Shown: positions 1 through 9,930, counted from the stretch's first letter. The stretch: 64,000 nucleotides of DNA from Rhodopirellula sp. (GCA_002690925.1 NZGD01000032.1:1-64000); one strand, 5' to 3'. The notes: generated by a model not told the origin, from the letters alone. Numbers and translations are program-made.

Positions 1-1
1 A

Positions 2-175
2 TCAAACGAAGTGATTGGCCATTTCCGCACCGGTCGTCAGCGCCGTGATCCTTGTCCCAGGAAGCAATCCGTAAGCGAAGAGAGACTTTTCAGCGCGAAG
101 GGAGCGGAAACAAAGGCGTCATCGACCATTCCGCGTTCCGAGCTGCAGTTATTCCTTCAAAAACAGTTACAAACA
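2..175 (+). CDS. Possible 3' end of a gene entering from the left
   Basis: One frame is open from base 2 to a TGA at 173-175, giving about 57 residues rich in Arg, Ser and Lys. No motif is recognisable and the upstream part lies outside the window. It could equally be non-coding sequence beside the decayed transposase. The rest of 1-344 shows nothing else I can support. Confidence 0.15.
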
Positions 176-344
176 TGAGCCAAGGAAGCTGGAAAGTAGC
201 AAACGCGTGAAACAAGCAGCAAGATCAAACTGACGACGACTGAAATTTCCTCGAAATCTGGCCTGTTTTTTTGCTGCAGATGTCCTAGTTTGACAAACTC
301 GGCTGCGTTTTTCCGCGTTCATGCCCGTTTTACGGTGTTCGTCA

Positions 345-1559
345 TTACCAGAAATTTGAGCACAGCACACCAAGTTGTGCCGCTGCTCTGCCCATAGGTA
401 ACCTGTGACCGAAATAGTTTTTTTCCTGGGGATGGACTGCGAGATTTTGGCTGTCTTCCATATCAGATGAGCGGGTCGCCTGAAAATGTGAAACGCCTGA
501 AAAGTTGCCCGACGGCAACGCTCGTTCCAATTTCCGGATGACCTTTGCGTTGGTGCTCAGCAGCGAACGAGGGAGCGTGTTGGGAACCTTCACGCGACGT
601 AACGCCAACAGGTCCTCGCCCACTTCATAGAAGCTCCTGGAGGTTTTTTCGTTGATTGGCTGGAGGAACGACCATAGCTGTCCGAATGTTTCTTCCGCCG
701 CTGCATTGCCCTGAACGCTTCGCAGTCGCCTGAATGGTTGGGACCGTTCACCCGAGTGACGTTTCGAAAGCTTCCCTTTGATGTTTCGCTCCTTGTGTAC
801 CAAACAGTGTTGTACGATCGCATCGGCGAAGAGCTCCTTCACCACGGCAAGTAATGCATCGTTGCCGCCGAGTACTGCATAGAATCGCTGCTGACACGAG
901 AAGCCACGAGTCACGATGCGGCTTACCAATTCACACGATACTTACAGGTTTTCGCTGCTTCCCAAGGCGAAATTCAAGACATGCTTGTGTCCTTCACTGT
1001 CGCTCCCTAAGGCGACCACTGCAGTCTATTTCCGACTGAGCCGACTATCGTCGAGCATCAACACGCACCAAATCTTTGACTTCAGGTCTTGCCCTCGAAG
1101 CTTTTCAACGATCTTGCTGCCCGCTTCTTGGCAAAGTCGTGAGACGTTTGATCGTTTGATACCAGAGGAACTTGGCTTGATCGCCTCGACGTCGCAAGTG
1201 CTCACACCGGATACGATCGCGTCGATAATTTGCGTCTGCCACTGCTCGGTGTCTTTGGCGACTCGGTAGCTGGTCAGGTCGACTTCGTGGTACGCGCCGT
1301 CGTCGGACTTACAACGGATACGCGAAAAAATGACTTCCTCACGTTCACCTTCCTGGAGAACGCGACTTGGGCTCGTCCCTGCCGGTTAGTGGGTACTGTC
1401 CCACGGAGTGTGCTTGGGGCCGCAAAGCTTGGTCACTTTAGCGGCCATGACTTCCCAGATCATTTCACGGACGTGCCCCCGTAGACACTCGCGAAAGACT
1501 TGTCCGGATTGGGACGCTGAAAATTGCCCAAGAGATTGCAAAAGACTAACTTTGTTCAT
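345..1559 (-). pseudogene. Decayed IS256-type (mutator family) transposase
   Basis: Read from an ATG at 1559, a single minus-strand frame of about 404 codons, the usual size for an IS256 transposase, runs to a TAA at 345. It is broken by three in-frame stops: TAA at 1386-1388, TAG at 1026-1028 and TAA at 942-944. Family-like blocks stay in one frame: QVFRECLRGHVREM near the start, GVSTCDVEAIKPSSSG and NVSRL in the DNA-binding part, CVLMLDDSRLS with the first Asp, VVALGSDSEGHKHVLNF, GGNDALLAVV with the second Asp, QHCLVHKERNIKGKLSKRH, and YEVGEDLLAL with the catalytic Glu. After LLSTNA (about 550) the sequence no longer resembles the family, so a frameshift near 530 is possible. Terminal inverted repeats could not be identified. 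It is certainly not expressed as a whole enzyme. Confidence 0.8.
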
Positions 1560-1820
1560 GATGGCATCCCCGTTGGTTGCGGCCGACGAAAAATGAAATG
1601 TTGTGAGGGTCAGATTCTGCCCCTCGAGACACCAACTTTAAAAATTATTCGGAAGCTTCCTATTATGCTTGTTGGATTCCACTTGTCTTTCTGGGCGACC
1701 TAGCGATTTCAAGCTGGGGAATGACTTTGGTGAAAGTCTTTGGACTGTAAGTTGTCAACGAAGTGAGTTACTGTTAGGTAGACTGAAAAAGTTGCACTTC
1801 CCCGTTTACGAGACTGCTGC
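1560..1820. other. Gap between transposase remnant and CDF gene
   Basis: This stretch should hold one end of the old insertion element and the promoter of the CDF gene. No convincing inverted repeat, -35/-10 pair or Shine-Dalgarno sequence was seen. Confidence 0.3.
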
Positions 1821-2759
1821 TTGTCAATTACGCCTCCCCGTGACGAAGCCTCTGTCGCCGTGCGTCAGCGTCTTTACGTAGATGCAAAGCGAGCTGCAGT
1901 ATGGGGCTTGGGGGTCAATTTTCTTCTGGTGCTGAGCAAATTGGCTGGAGGAATCGCTACAGGGTCGGCGGCACTGGTTGCAGATGCCGTGAATTCGATC
2001 GGTGATGTTGCAAGTTCCATGGCGGTCCGTGGAGCCCTGAGCATGGCTCAGGTTGAAGAGGACGCTGATCATCCATACGGGCACACCAAAGCTGAGTCCA
2101 TTGCAGGTCTTAGTGTTTCACTATTGGTTGCGTTCAGTGCCGGGTTGCTGGCCTTGGAGACGATCAAGCGATTCGACAGCGAGTTAGAGGTGCCGGGTGT
2201 TGCCGCCGGTGTGATCGCCGGAGTCTGTGCCGTGATCAAGGAGGTAATTTATCGATACACAATGCGAGTTGCCAAACGTCTCAATTCCTCCTCGCTTACC
2301 GCTGTAGCGTGGGATCATCGTAGCGATGCGATTGGATCAGGATTGGTCGCGGTTTCTCTGGCTGCAGCGCCATATGTAGGTGAGTGGGGACGGTACATCG
2401 ATCCAATTGCAGCACTTTGTGTTTGTGCTGCCTTGATTTATACCGGAGGAAAAATCTTTTTTTCAACTGCAGGTGAGTTGATGGATCAGCAGGCAGATGG
2501 AGAAACAGTCCAGCAGATTCGGGAAATTGCTGAGAACGTAGGTGGTGTTCAGGCCGTCGAGAAGCTTCGTGTCCGAAAAAGTGGACTCGAATACTTCATC
2601 GAAATTCATGTGCAAGTGGACGGGATGATGACGGTGGATGCCGGCCATCGAATTGCTCACGATGTCAAAGACCAGCTATTGGTCAGTTTGCCAAGGGTTC
2701 GAGATGTGCACGTGCACATCGAACCATTCTGTTGCAACGCAGACATGGCAGCAGAGTGA
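1821..2759 (+). CDS. CDF family divalent cation exporter, probably Mn2+ type
   Basis: A 312-residue cation diffusion facilitator: a six-helix membrane domain (about residues 25-215) followed by a cytoplasmic dimerisation domain ending in DVHVHIEP. The family exports divalent metals in exchange for protons across the inner membrane. Site A reads ADAVNSIGD in TM2 (Asn-x3-Asp) and AWDHRSD in TM5 (Asp-x3-Asp). Zinc CDFs usually have His/Asp-x3-Asp and His-x3-Asp. The Asn-Asp/Asp-Asp set is the one I associate with manganese exporters such as pneumococcal MntE, so Mn2+ export is inferred. The start is a TTG at 1821, because the first in-frame Met lies about 68 residues in, past TM1. The Shine-Dalgarno is weak. 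It is transcribed alone and faces the radical SAM gene. Confidence 0.88.
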   Translation: MSITPPRDEASVAVRQRLYVDAKRAAVWGLGVNFLLVLSKLAGGIATGSAALVADAVNSIGDVASSMAVRGALSMAQVEEDADHPYGHTKAESIAGLSVSLLVAFSAGLLALETIKRFDSELEVPGVAAGVIAGVCAVIKEVIYRYTMRVAKRLNSSSLTAVAWDHRSDAIGSGLVAVSLAAAPYVGEWGRYIDPIAALCVCAALIYTGGKIFFSTAGELMDQQADGETVQQIREIAENVGGVQAVEKLRVRKSGLEYFIEIHVQVDGMMTVDAGHRIAHDVKDQLLVSLPRVRDVHVHIEPFCCNADMAAE

Positions 2760-2790
2760 CAAGCCAGTATTTTGAAAACCGATCACGTGA

Positions 2791-4626
2791 CTAAGTTGCA
2801 TTGGCCATTTCTGCGAGTTGCACCGTTGCCCTGCCCTGCTCTTTCTCAAGGTAAGCACGCCCGAATTTGACATTCACGTGGTCCCACGGCAGTTTGTCCA
2901 TCAACTCGTATTTCTCGTGGACTTGTTTTTCCACATCAATGCCAGCGTCTGTGATGGCATCCCACCAACGCTGGGCATCAAGGTACTCGTGCCAACCGTC
3001 CATTCTGGCGCCACGTTCCCAAGCGAGACGAATTGCTTCACCAGTTCGGCGATCACCACGACTCAGGACACCTTCCAGCAGGCTCGTTTCGATATCGTGG
3101 CATTTGATATTCACACTGCGAATGCTACGTCGACTCCATAGATATTTGTGGGCCCATTGGAAGTATTCGCGGCGTTGCATCCCATTCCACTGGTACGGCG
3201 TGTGAGCTTTTGGGACAAAGTTTGACACGCTGGCGGTGACGCGGGCGTAACGACCATTGACTTCTTTGCCCACAGTGGCGATTTTTTCCGCCAGATCGAC
3301 AATGCCATCCAAGTCGACGGGCCTTTCGCCTGGTAGCCCGCACATGAAATACAGTTTGATACTCTCAAATCCATTTTGAAATGCGACTCGGCAACCTTCT
3401 ATCAAATCACTGTTCTTGATTTTTTTTCGGATTTGCTCACGCATATCATCTCGGGCAACCTCAGGTGCAAGAGTCATGCTGCGTCTGCGTTCACTTCCAA
3501 GCAGAATAGGAAGTGTACGTAGTTGCTCGTTGACCCTTAAGCTGGGGACGCTGATGTTGACACCCAGTGGTTTGAATACCTCATGCAGTTTCGTGACAAG
3601 AGGCTCAAAATGGGGGTAATCACTACTGGACAACGACAGAATACTGATCTCGTTGTAACCGGTGTTCTTGTAGCTCTCGATGGTTGCGTTAACGATTGTG
3701 TCGACTTCACGCACGCGCAATGGCCGCTTGATGACAGTGCTTTGACAAAAACGACACAGATGCGGACAGCCACGCATGATCTCTACCGCAATTCTGTCAT
3801 GAACACATTCGATGTAGGGAACGATGGGACTTGATGGCAGCGGAATACCGTCGAGATCGCTGATGACGCTTGGAGCAATGGTTTCCGGAACATCACTGCG
3901 TGTGCGGTGAAGCGTTGCAATGCGGCCATCGCCATACTCAGGCATGTAGAACCGCGGTACATAAGCTGATTCGATTGTTTGGGCAACAATCACAAGCGCT
4001 TCTTCACGCTGCTTACGCCCTTCTTCGCCAGTCGCAAACGAACCATCGGGAAGTTGTCGCTCGTGTTTGAGTTTCAGCCACAGGTCACACACCGTGGGCA
4101 GGACAGGTTCTCCGTCCCCCGTAATCATGACGTCGAAATAGTCAGCCATGGGTTCGGGATTTTGGCAGCAGGGACCACCGGCAAGCACCAGTGGATCAGC
4201 CATGGTGCGGTCGTTCGCTTTTAGGGGGACACCACCCAGATCGATCATGGTCAGAACGTTAGGTGAACTGATCTCATACTGCAAAGACAGGCCAATGACA
4301 TCAAACTCACTTAACGCAGTGAATGTTTCCAAGCTGTAAAGAGGGATTTCGTGCTCGCGAAGCAGTTTCTCCATGTCGGGCCATGGTGTGAATACGCGTT
4401 CGGCACACCACTCTTCACGACGATTCATCAGCGAGTACAGAACCTGCAGTCCATGATGGCTCATGCCAATCGTGTATGCGTCTGGGAAGCCAAGGCAAAG
4501 TTTTCCCCGGACTTTGGAATGATCTTTCACGACGATGTTGCGTTCTCCACCGACGTACTGAGCTGGCGTCTGCACGTGCGGCCAAACGCGGGATTCGAGC
4601 TTGCGGCGGCGTTCATGGTTGATCAT
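2791..4626 (-). CDS. TIGR03960-like B12-binding/radical SAM protein
   Basis: A 611-residue protein with an N-terminal Rossmann-like region of the B12-binding type (about 30-190) and a central radical SAM domain. The cluster motif is RGCPHLCRFCQ, Cys-x3-Cys-x2-Cys, near residue 290. It matches the family of long radical SAM proteins annotated TIGR03960, whose reaction is unknown to me. In many bacteria this unit is fused to or next to a DUF2344 protein, and none is present here. The B12-type region lacks an obvious DxHxxG cobalamin-ligand motif. The start is ATG at 4626. The gene converges on the CDF gene and is divergent from the Rieske gene. Confidence 0.85.
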   Translation of the reverse strand: MINHERRRKLESRVWPHVQTPAQYVGGERNIVVKDHSKVRGKLCLGFPDAYTIGMSHHGLQVLYSLMNRREEWCAERVFTPWPDMEKLLREHEIPLYSLETFTALSEFDVIGLSLQYEISSPNVLTMIDLGGVPLKANDRTMADPLVLAGGPCCQNPEPMADYFDVMITGDGEPVLPTVCDLWLKLKHERQLPDGSFATGEEGRKQREEALVIVAQTIESAYVPRFYMPEYGDGRIATLHRTRSDVPETIAPSVISDLDGIPLPSSPIVPYIECVHDRIAVEIMRGCPHLCRFCQSTVIKRPLRVREVDTIVNATIESYKNTGYNEISILSLSSSDYPHFEPLVTKLHEVFKPLGVNISVPSLRVNEQLRTLPILLGSERRRSMTLAPEVARDDMREQIRKKIKNSDLIEGCRVAFQNGFESIKLYFMCGLPGERPVDLDGIVDLAEKIATVGKEVNGRYARVTASVSNFVPKAHTPYQWNGMQRREYFQWAHKYLWSRRSIRSVNIKCHDIETSLLEGVLSRGDRRTGEAIRLAWERGARMDGWHEYLDAQRWWDAITDAGIDVEKQVHEKYELMDKLPWDHVNVKFGRAYLEKEQGRATVQLAEMANAT

Positions 4627-4807
4627 GGTGTTATGTCGCTACGGTAAAAACGTGACGGTAAAAGAAAGGTAAGGGTACCCGTCCGATCAGCGGACCGAGG
4701 AGTGTCTCTTTAAATGGGGTCGGCATTTCCTTGCCAGACACGCTAAAGTGTGGCTGAGAAAGGGCGATTTGTACAAGGCAAACCAGCACGGAAAAGAGAA
4801 TACGATT

Positions 4808-5134
4808 GTGAGCGATTTTGAAATAGTGGGAAAAATCACCGATTTTGAGGAAGGACAAGGACGGGCTGTCCCCGTCGATGGTCGCATGGTCGCAGTTTTC
4901 CGGACCGGAGAGGAATGGTTTGCGATCGATGACCTGTGCCCTCACATGGGTGCCTCGCTCGCTGAAGGATACGTTGAGGGGAAAATGGTGACCTGCCCAT
5001 GGCATGCCTGGCGTTTTTGTATTCGTGATGGAACGTGGGAAGATAACCCCAAAACACGCGTTGAATGCTTCGAAGTCAAAGTTGATGGTGAAGATGTCTT
5101 GGTTCGGGAAAAAACTACTTCCGATGACGCGTAA
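4808..5134 (+). CDS. Small Rieske [2Fe-2S] ferredoxin-like protein
   Basis: A stand-alone Rieske protein with the cluster ligands CPHMG and CPWHAW (Cys-x-His and Cys-x2-His) separated by the usual spacing. Such proteins, related to NirD and to dioxygenase ferredoxins, carry electrons to oxygenases or reductases in the cytoplasm. No partner enzyme is adjacent. The frame is open from 4748, but a GTG at 4808 preceded by GGAAAAGAGA is the better start, giving 108 residues, the normal size for this group. There is no signal peptide or membrane segment. Confidence 0.85.
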   Translation: MSDFEIVGKITDFEEGQGRAVPVDGRMVAVFRTGEEWFAIDDLCPHMGASLAEGYVEGKMVTCPWHAWRFCIRDGTWEDNPKTRVECFEVKVDGEDVLVREKTTSDDA

Positions 5135-5161
5135 TATGCTCTCAATCGGTGTTTCTCTATC

Positions 5162-6241
5162 TCACTTTTGACTTTTTATTTCCAATAAAAGATTGGATTC
5201 TTTAGGTGGCAGTGATAGAAGCAATGCAATCGTTGCCCAAGCTGTGGCGGTCGAAGAGATGAATTGATCCTCCTCATGAGGAAAACCTGTTTCAAAGTAT
5301 TTCTGGAAAGGTTTGCTCCTTGACTTCACATGCCACGAACCTTGCTCAGTCTGGTGTTTCAGAAGATAGGAGATTCCGTTGGCATAGGCTGGTTGCTGGC
5401 GGGCTGTCTGGCTGGTTCGAGCTAGGCCTACCAGAACCGTTGCGGTTGCGTATGGGTCACTTTCCATTCCGCTGATCTGACTCCAACCACCGTCAATTCG
5501 CTGAGCATTGATCAAGTCTGCCGTAAAACGCTTGATCAGCTTCAGGGGAGCATCGAGATAACTCAGTGATCGGAGGTGAAATACTTTGTCCTCTGTTGTT
5601 TCTGGTTTGGCAGAGAGAAGCCATTTTAACGTGGATTTGTATCGCTCGTTTGCAGCAATTTGCTGTTTGTCATTGCTGTAATATTTTAGTGCGCGAATCG
5701 CGAGATAAGTGGTTGTGAAATCACTTGATTCGGATGGTGGCCGATTGCTACTGCATTGCCAGTGATCAGAATCCCCTGCCGATGCCAGCAGAAAGTGTGT
5801 CACTGCGTCAACGATATGATCGGCAGGGTACTGGCCGACTTCCAGAGTCCATAAGGCGTAACCAGCTGTGTCGACACCACCACCCTGCCCCTTTCCATCA
5901 GCGTAATTCTTTTTTCCTTTTCGCAGATGCGCGATCGTATGCTTGATTTGTCTTTCGTAGTTGTTGGTATCAATCTCAAAATTCCTTAACCTCGCCTCGC
6001 TCAGGGCCATGACTGGAAGTGCTTGGCTATGGCAGGTAAAGCATTTGCGTTGGTTGGCCGAACCTCTTGATGATTTTTCCAGCAGTGGTAGAGCTGCCTC
6101 AATAGCTTCACGGATTCGGCTCTCCTCGAGAGGCATGTGTCTTGGTTCATCGCCGACAGTGCAAACGCCACCGGTCAAATTCATTGTCAACAGTGCGATC
6201 ATAACCAAACTTCGATACAACCATCTTTGCCGACTGTTCAT
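5162..6241 (-). CDS. Exported terpene-cyclase-like toroid protein with a haem c motif
   Basis: A 359-residue protein when started at the ATG at 6241, which opens a signal peptide (MNSRQRWLYRSLVMIALLTM). The frame is open further upstream to 6409 but that part has no leader character. After the leader comes a single haem c attachment motif, CFTCH (Cys67, Cys70, His71), then alternating helices with the QxxDGGW-like repeats of the prenyltransferase/squalene-cyclase fold (for example AQRIDGGWSQ and EQGSWHV). The DxDD catalytic motif of true squalene-hopene cyclases is absent, so it is unlikely to make hopanoids. A periplasmic redox or binding role is inferred. It lies about 210 bp downstream of the FG-GAP/sialidase gene on the same strand and may be co-transcribed. 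Confidence 0.78.
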   Translation of the reverse strand: MNSRQRWLYRSLVMIALLTMNLTGGVCTVGDEPRHMPLEESRIREAIEAALPLLEKSSRGSANQRKCFTCHSQALPVMALSEARLRNFEIDTNNYERQIKHTIAHLRKGKKNYADGKGQGGGVDTAGYALWTLEVGQYPADHIVDAVTHFLLASAGDSDHWQCSSNRPPSESSDFTTTYLAIRALKYYSNDKQQIAANERYKSTLKWLLSAKPETTEDKVFHLRSLSYLDAPLKLIKRFTADLINAQRIDGGWSQISGMESDPYATATVLVGLARTSQTARQQPAYANGISYLLKHQTEQGSWHVKSRSKPFQKYFETGFPHEEDQFISSTATAWATIALLLSLPPKESNLLLEIKSQK

Positions 6242-6454
6242 GCTTAAAGCCGAACCGACTGAAGGAGTACTGGAGGCTGGTCCGAATGCAGGAGCGGCAG
6301 TTTGGCGCATGCCACATTGCGTTGAAGGTGCCATCATTGCGTTTTGTATGATCTGTTTTTTGATGATGGTGGAGAATCTGCTGAATCTGATAAATACAGA
6401 TGGCCGCAATTTAAAATGTTTCCAGACTGCTGCGATGCGTGTGGCTATTTGGAA

Positions 6455-9400
6455 TCAATCCTGCTTGTTTTTATGCCAGTTCTCGAGATCTAAAGTTTCA
6501 CCTGTTTTGATTTGGCTCGGATCAACAACTACATGTTTGATGCGTTGCCGCTTCCAAGTGTACGTCATGTGCACCATACCGTCCCTGGTTTGAATGATGG
6601 CGGGATAACTGAATTCCTGTTTTTCTTCCTGTTCCAGAACTGCAACTTTGTTCCATTGCAAACCATCGGTCGAAATTGCAAGGTTCAAGAGTCCCCTGCG
6701 TCCCCAGCCTGTGGTTCCAGAACCAAGGTGGTTGTAGATCATCAGGTGTCGTCCATCCTGCAAAGTAACCACTTCGATGCCAGAATTGGGGTTGGGCAGG
6801 TTTGTCGCTTGCATGGGTGACCATGTCTCGCCCTCGTCTGTTGAGAAACTGCTGCTGATGACACTTTCTTTTGTTCTGCACAGGACCTGAATGCGACCAT
6901 CAGCATGCTTTAGAAAAGTGGGTTGGATGGCATTGAATTGATTGGATTCATTGATCGGTCCAATTCGCTTCCATGTGCCTGTTGGTTTTCCTTGCTCGAG
7001 TGCAACTTTTTCAAAATGTACTCGCCAGCCGTCATGTTCTGTGGATGAACCACACAGCAGTGTATTGTCCGCGATTAACATTGGTTTGCAGCGGACAGGG
7101 CCATCGATTCCTTCAGGCAACCGACGGCGGTCGCGGAATGTTCGGCCCTGATCGTAACTGAACATCATTTCTCCCCACCAAGAACGTGGGTCTGGACCAA
7201 CTTTAAAAAATAATGAAGTGGGGCCGCCCGGCTCTGCTTGAAACAGAACTGGGTTCCAGCAGGGATAACGCAAACTTTCGTGCTGGACACCGGTTGCCCA
7301 TTCTGTGGGACTGCTCCAGCGATTACCGTCGTGGTAGGAGGTCCAGATTCCGACATCCTTGTCTTTTTCTCGAGTACCTCCGAACCAAGCAACCACAAGT
7401 CCGCGGTTGGTTTCGCAAATCGTTGACGCGTGGCACTGGGGAAATTTGGCTTGGGTGAATACAAAATCCTCCTTGACGAATCCTGGAAATCGGGCTTTGG
7501 GTTGTCGTTTTGGTTGGCGGGCAATTAATTCGTTCGGACCATAGTGAATGCAATCATCATGTTTGATATGGTAGATCCGCCCGTTTTCTGAACCGACTAA
7601 CAGGTCAGGTTTTTGGTCATTATCAAAGTCACATACTGCAGGGCTGGATGTATGTCCGGCAACGTTACGATGGGCCAGATTGCCAATTTTCTTTAACACA
7701 ATTTTGTTTTCTCGATCAACACAATTGCGGTACCAAGTTGCGTTTTCCGAATTCACGAGAATATCTAGTCGCCCATCGCTATCCCAATCAACAACCGCCA
7801 GTTTGATCCGGCCGGAACTACCGCAGGACTTGGGGTTGAGTTGAATCGGGCGGTTGTCTTCATCGACAAAAATTCGTGCAGGTGTTTTTCCATGAGAACG
7901 CAATGCAAGAAAACCCTGCTGATCCAGTGCGACAAGATCAAGCTTTTCGTCACCATCAAAATCGATGGCAACCGGTGTGGTTCGCCACTGCGTAAGTGCT
8001 GCAGTTGATGGCTGATTCCACCAGTACCAAGTTGGTGGTGTTTCTGGTTTGTTCTGAGTCAGCTGGGTGGTCTGCAAACCATGTTGTGTACCGATCAGAA
8101 GTCCAATGCGCGACCATATTGAGTTGTAGATGATGTCAGGATGGTTATCACCATTCCAGTCTGCGACTGAGAGGGTGGTGTAACCCCATTTGGCTTCACA
8201 TGGCCCTTGGATGGAGCCACTGGGGCCCGCCATCACGCGGAATGTAGAGGGATCCTCTGATCCTGCGGATGTGACTTTGATTTTTCTCGGCGCAGACCAC
8301 TTTGGCAAACCATTCTTTGTCTGCCCAAGGTTCTCAAAAATGCCGATGTAGCCTGCTGTGTTGCCACACAGAATGTCCTCATCACCATCTTTGTCCCAGT
8401 CAAACGCGAAGGGAGTTGCCAACGCCCCGAACTTGAGCGAATCGGCTTGTTGTTGGAAGTAGAAGGGTGTTTCGAATAGAGGCACACCGGAAGTCAGTTC
8501 ACCTGTATTCTCAAGCAATGCGACCCGCCCATCCTCGTCACCAGTAATCAGGTCGATGTCACCGTCACGGTCCCAGTCAATTGCAGTTGGTGTGATCATC
8601 TGCAAATCCATCGTTAGCGGGGTCCGTTGACGAGTTGCAAGTTTTTGACCAGCAGAATATTCAGGTTGTGATCGCGTGCCCGTATTTTGAAAGTAGGTGA
8701 AACCATCGAGGAATTCACCACAAAGCAGGTCTAGGTCGCCATCGCCATCAAAGTCGGCAAAATTTGGTGATGGCCAGCCATACACATCGATCACACTTCC
8801 ACCCGCTGTGACTCTGATCGGCTGGTCTGAGTAGACAGGGTTTTTATCAGAGCCTCGGTTACTAATGAGGTAGATGTAACCATGTAGCGGACCGTTATTC
8901 CAACCACCTTTTCGGTCATAGGCCGCGTCCCAGCCATAATCTGACCAGTCACCGACTCCGACGATCAAATCTTGATCCCCGTCGCCATCGTAGTCAACGT
9001 ATCGCCACATGTTTGCACGAACACTGTGGTCATGGACATTGGTGCGGGGGTAGATCTTAAGTGGATTTGAAAAATCAAATTCACCAGTACTTGAATTTCG
9101 CGGGAACTCATATCCCGGTTTTAGGATGCGAGGTTTCCCATTGACGTAACTAACCTGAAAATTGTGAGTGGTTTTTCCCAATCGAACTGCCGGCTTGAAG
9201 ACTGGTCTGGGATCTTTTGGGTTTTGCGTTCCATTTTCGAAAAAAAAGACTCCGTTGGAAGGTTTGTCGGGACAGGCCACAAGCAGATCCATGTCACCGT
9301 CACCGTCGTAATCCATCGGCAATGGCCAAGCCCATAAACCGACTCCAAGATCAACCTTGAGACCCGGGTTGTTGTAGGCCAGTGGATTCAATTTCCATTT

Positions 9401-9487
9401 TCCGTCGCTGCTGCCTTCATCAGCAACAACGGGAAGTGAAGAGAGCAAAAGCAAGGCGATGATGCTTCGGAATGAAGTCGTGAACAT
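6455..9487 (-). CDS. Large exported FG-GAP/VCBS beta-propeller with C-terminal sialidase-like domain
   Basis: About 1010 residues from the ATG at 9487, where MFTTSFRSIIALLLLSSLPVVA forms a signal peptide. The frame is open to 9571 but the extra 28 residues are polar. Residues about 40-650 contain many FG-GAP/VCBS repeats with Asp-rich calcium loops (DYDGDGDMDLL, DFDGDGDLDLL, DWDRDGDIDLI, DWDKDGDEDIL). From about residue 665 the sequence changes to a BNR/sialidase-like domain (HASTICETNRGLVVAWFGGT, then SYDQGRTF, STDEGETWSP and STDGLQW Asp-box-like repeats). Exo-sialidase activity is not assured, because this family also holds glycan lyases and hydrolases of unknown substrate. A secreted or surface carbohydrate-active role is likely. 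Confidence 0.8.
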   Translation of the reverse strand: MFTTSFRSIIALLLLSSLPVVADEGSSDGKWKLNPLAYNNPGLKVDLGVGLWAWPLPMDYDGDGDMDLLVACPDKPSNGVFFFENGTQNPKDPRPVFKPAVRLGKTTHNFQVSYVNGKPRILKPGYEFPRNSSTGEFDFSNPLKIYPRTNVHDHSVRANMWRYVDYDGDGDQDLIVGVGDWSDYGWDAAYDRKGGWNNGPLHGYIYLISNRGSDKNPVYSDQPIRVTAGGSVIDVYGWPSPNFADFDGDGDLDLLCGEFLDGFTYFQNTGTRSQPEYSAGQKLATRQRTPLTMDLQMITPTAIDWDRDGDIDLITGDEDGRVALLENTGELTSGVPLFETPFYFQQQADSLKFGALATPFAFDWDKDGDEDILCGNTAGYIGIFENLGQTKNGLPKWSAPRKIKVTSAGSEDPSTFRVMAGPSGSIQGPCEAKWGYTTLSVADWNGDNHPDIIYNSIWSRIGLLIGTQHGLQTTQLTQNKPETPPTWYWWNQPSTAALTQWRTTPVAIDFDGDEKLDLVALDQQGFLALRSHGKTPARIFVDEDNRPIQLNPKSCGSSGRIKLAVVDWDSDGRLDILVNSENATWYRNCVDRENKIVLKKIGNLAHRNVAGHTSSPAVCDFDNDQKPDLLVGSENGRIYHIKHDDCIHYGPNELIARQPKRQPKARFPGFVKEDFVFTQAKFPQCHASTICETNRGLVVAWFGGTREKDKDVGIWTSYHDGNRWSSPTEWATGVQHESLRYPCWNPVLFQAEPGGPTSLFFKVGPDPRSWWGEMMFSYDQGRTFRDRRRLPEGIDGPVRCKPMLIADNTLLCGSSTEHDGWRVHFEKVALEQGKPTGTWKRIGPINESNQFNAIQPTFLKHADGRIQVLCRTKESVISSSFSTDEGETWSPMQATNLPNPNSGIEVVTLQDGRHLMIYNHLGSGTTGWGRRGLLNLAISTDGLQWNKVAVLEQEEKQEFSYPAIIQTRDGMVHMTYTWKRQRIKHVVVDPSQIKTGETLDLENWHKNKQD

Positions 9488-9930
9488 GTTTGCAGCAGAT
9501 TTCTTTGAGGAAGTACAGTTGTTCGTATAGCTAAAGGAACAACGAGCATTCGGACGGATAGGTTGTTTCACAGAAATGCGTTTGCCGTAAGTTTATCGTA
9601 AGACCTCGAAGCTGACACGTTTTTTGATAAAGTACGGGAATCCGGTTGTCACGACGTATTCTGGAAACGGACGTCGCTTCTTATGAGTTTCTTCAGTTCA
9701 GGTGTGCAACCGCTTGCTTTTCCATGGAGTATTAACGTTCAAGAACACCGTGTGAAAAACCTTTGACCGATTGATACTCTTCATGAGATTGTCAGCGGCA
9801 AGACGTGCATGAGAGAACAGGAACACGTCCTTGCATCCTGCGACTATCATAGGGCTTCCGGGTTTTGGCGTTTTTAACGCATCTTGCCTCGATCATTTAT
9901 CACGTTCACGAGCCGATAATTTCGGAAGTT
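9488..9930. other. Divergent promoter region
   Basis: These 443 bases separate two divergent exported-protein genes and must hold both promoters. No strong -35/-10 pair, operator-like inverted repeat or small gene could be supported. A TTGACC near 9764 has no matching -10 at normal spacing. Confidence 0.35.

Noticed and set aside
345-1620. Terminal inverted repeats of the decayed IS element
   Set aside because: The match between sequence near 1605-1630 and 385-410 is too poor to support a pair.
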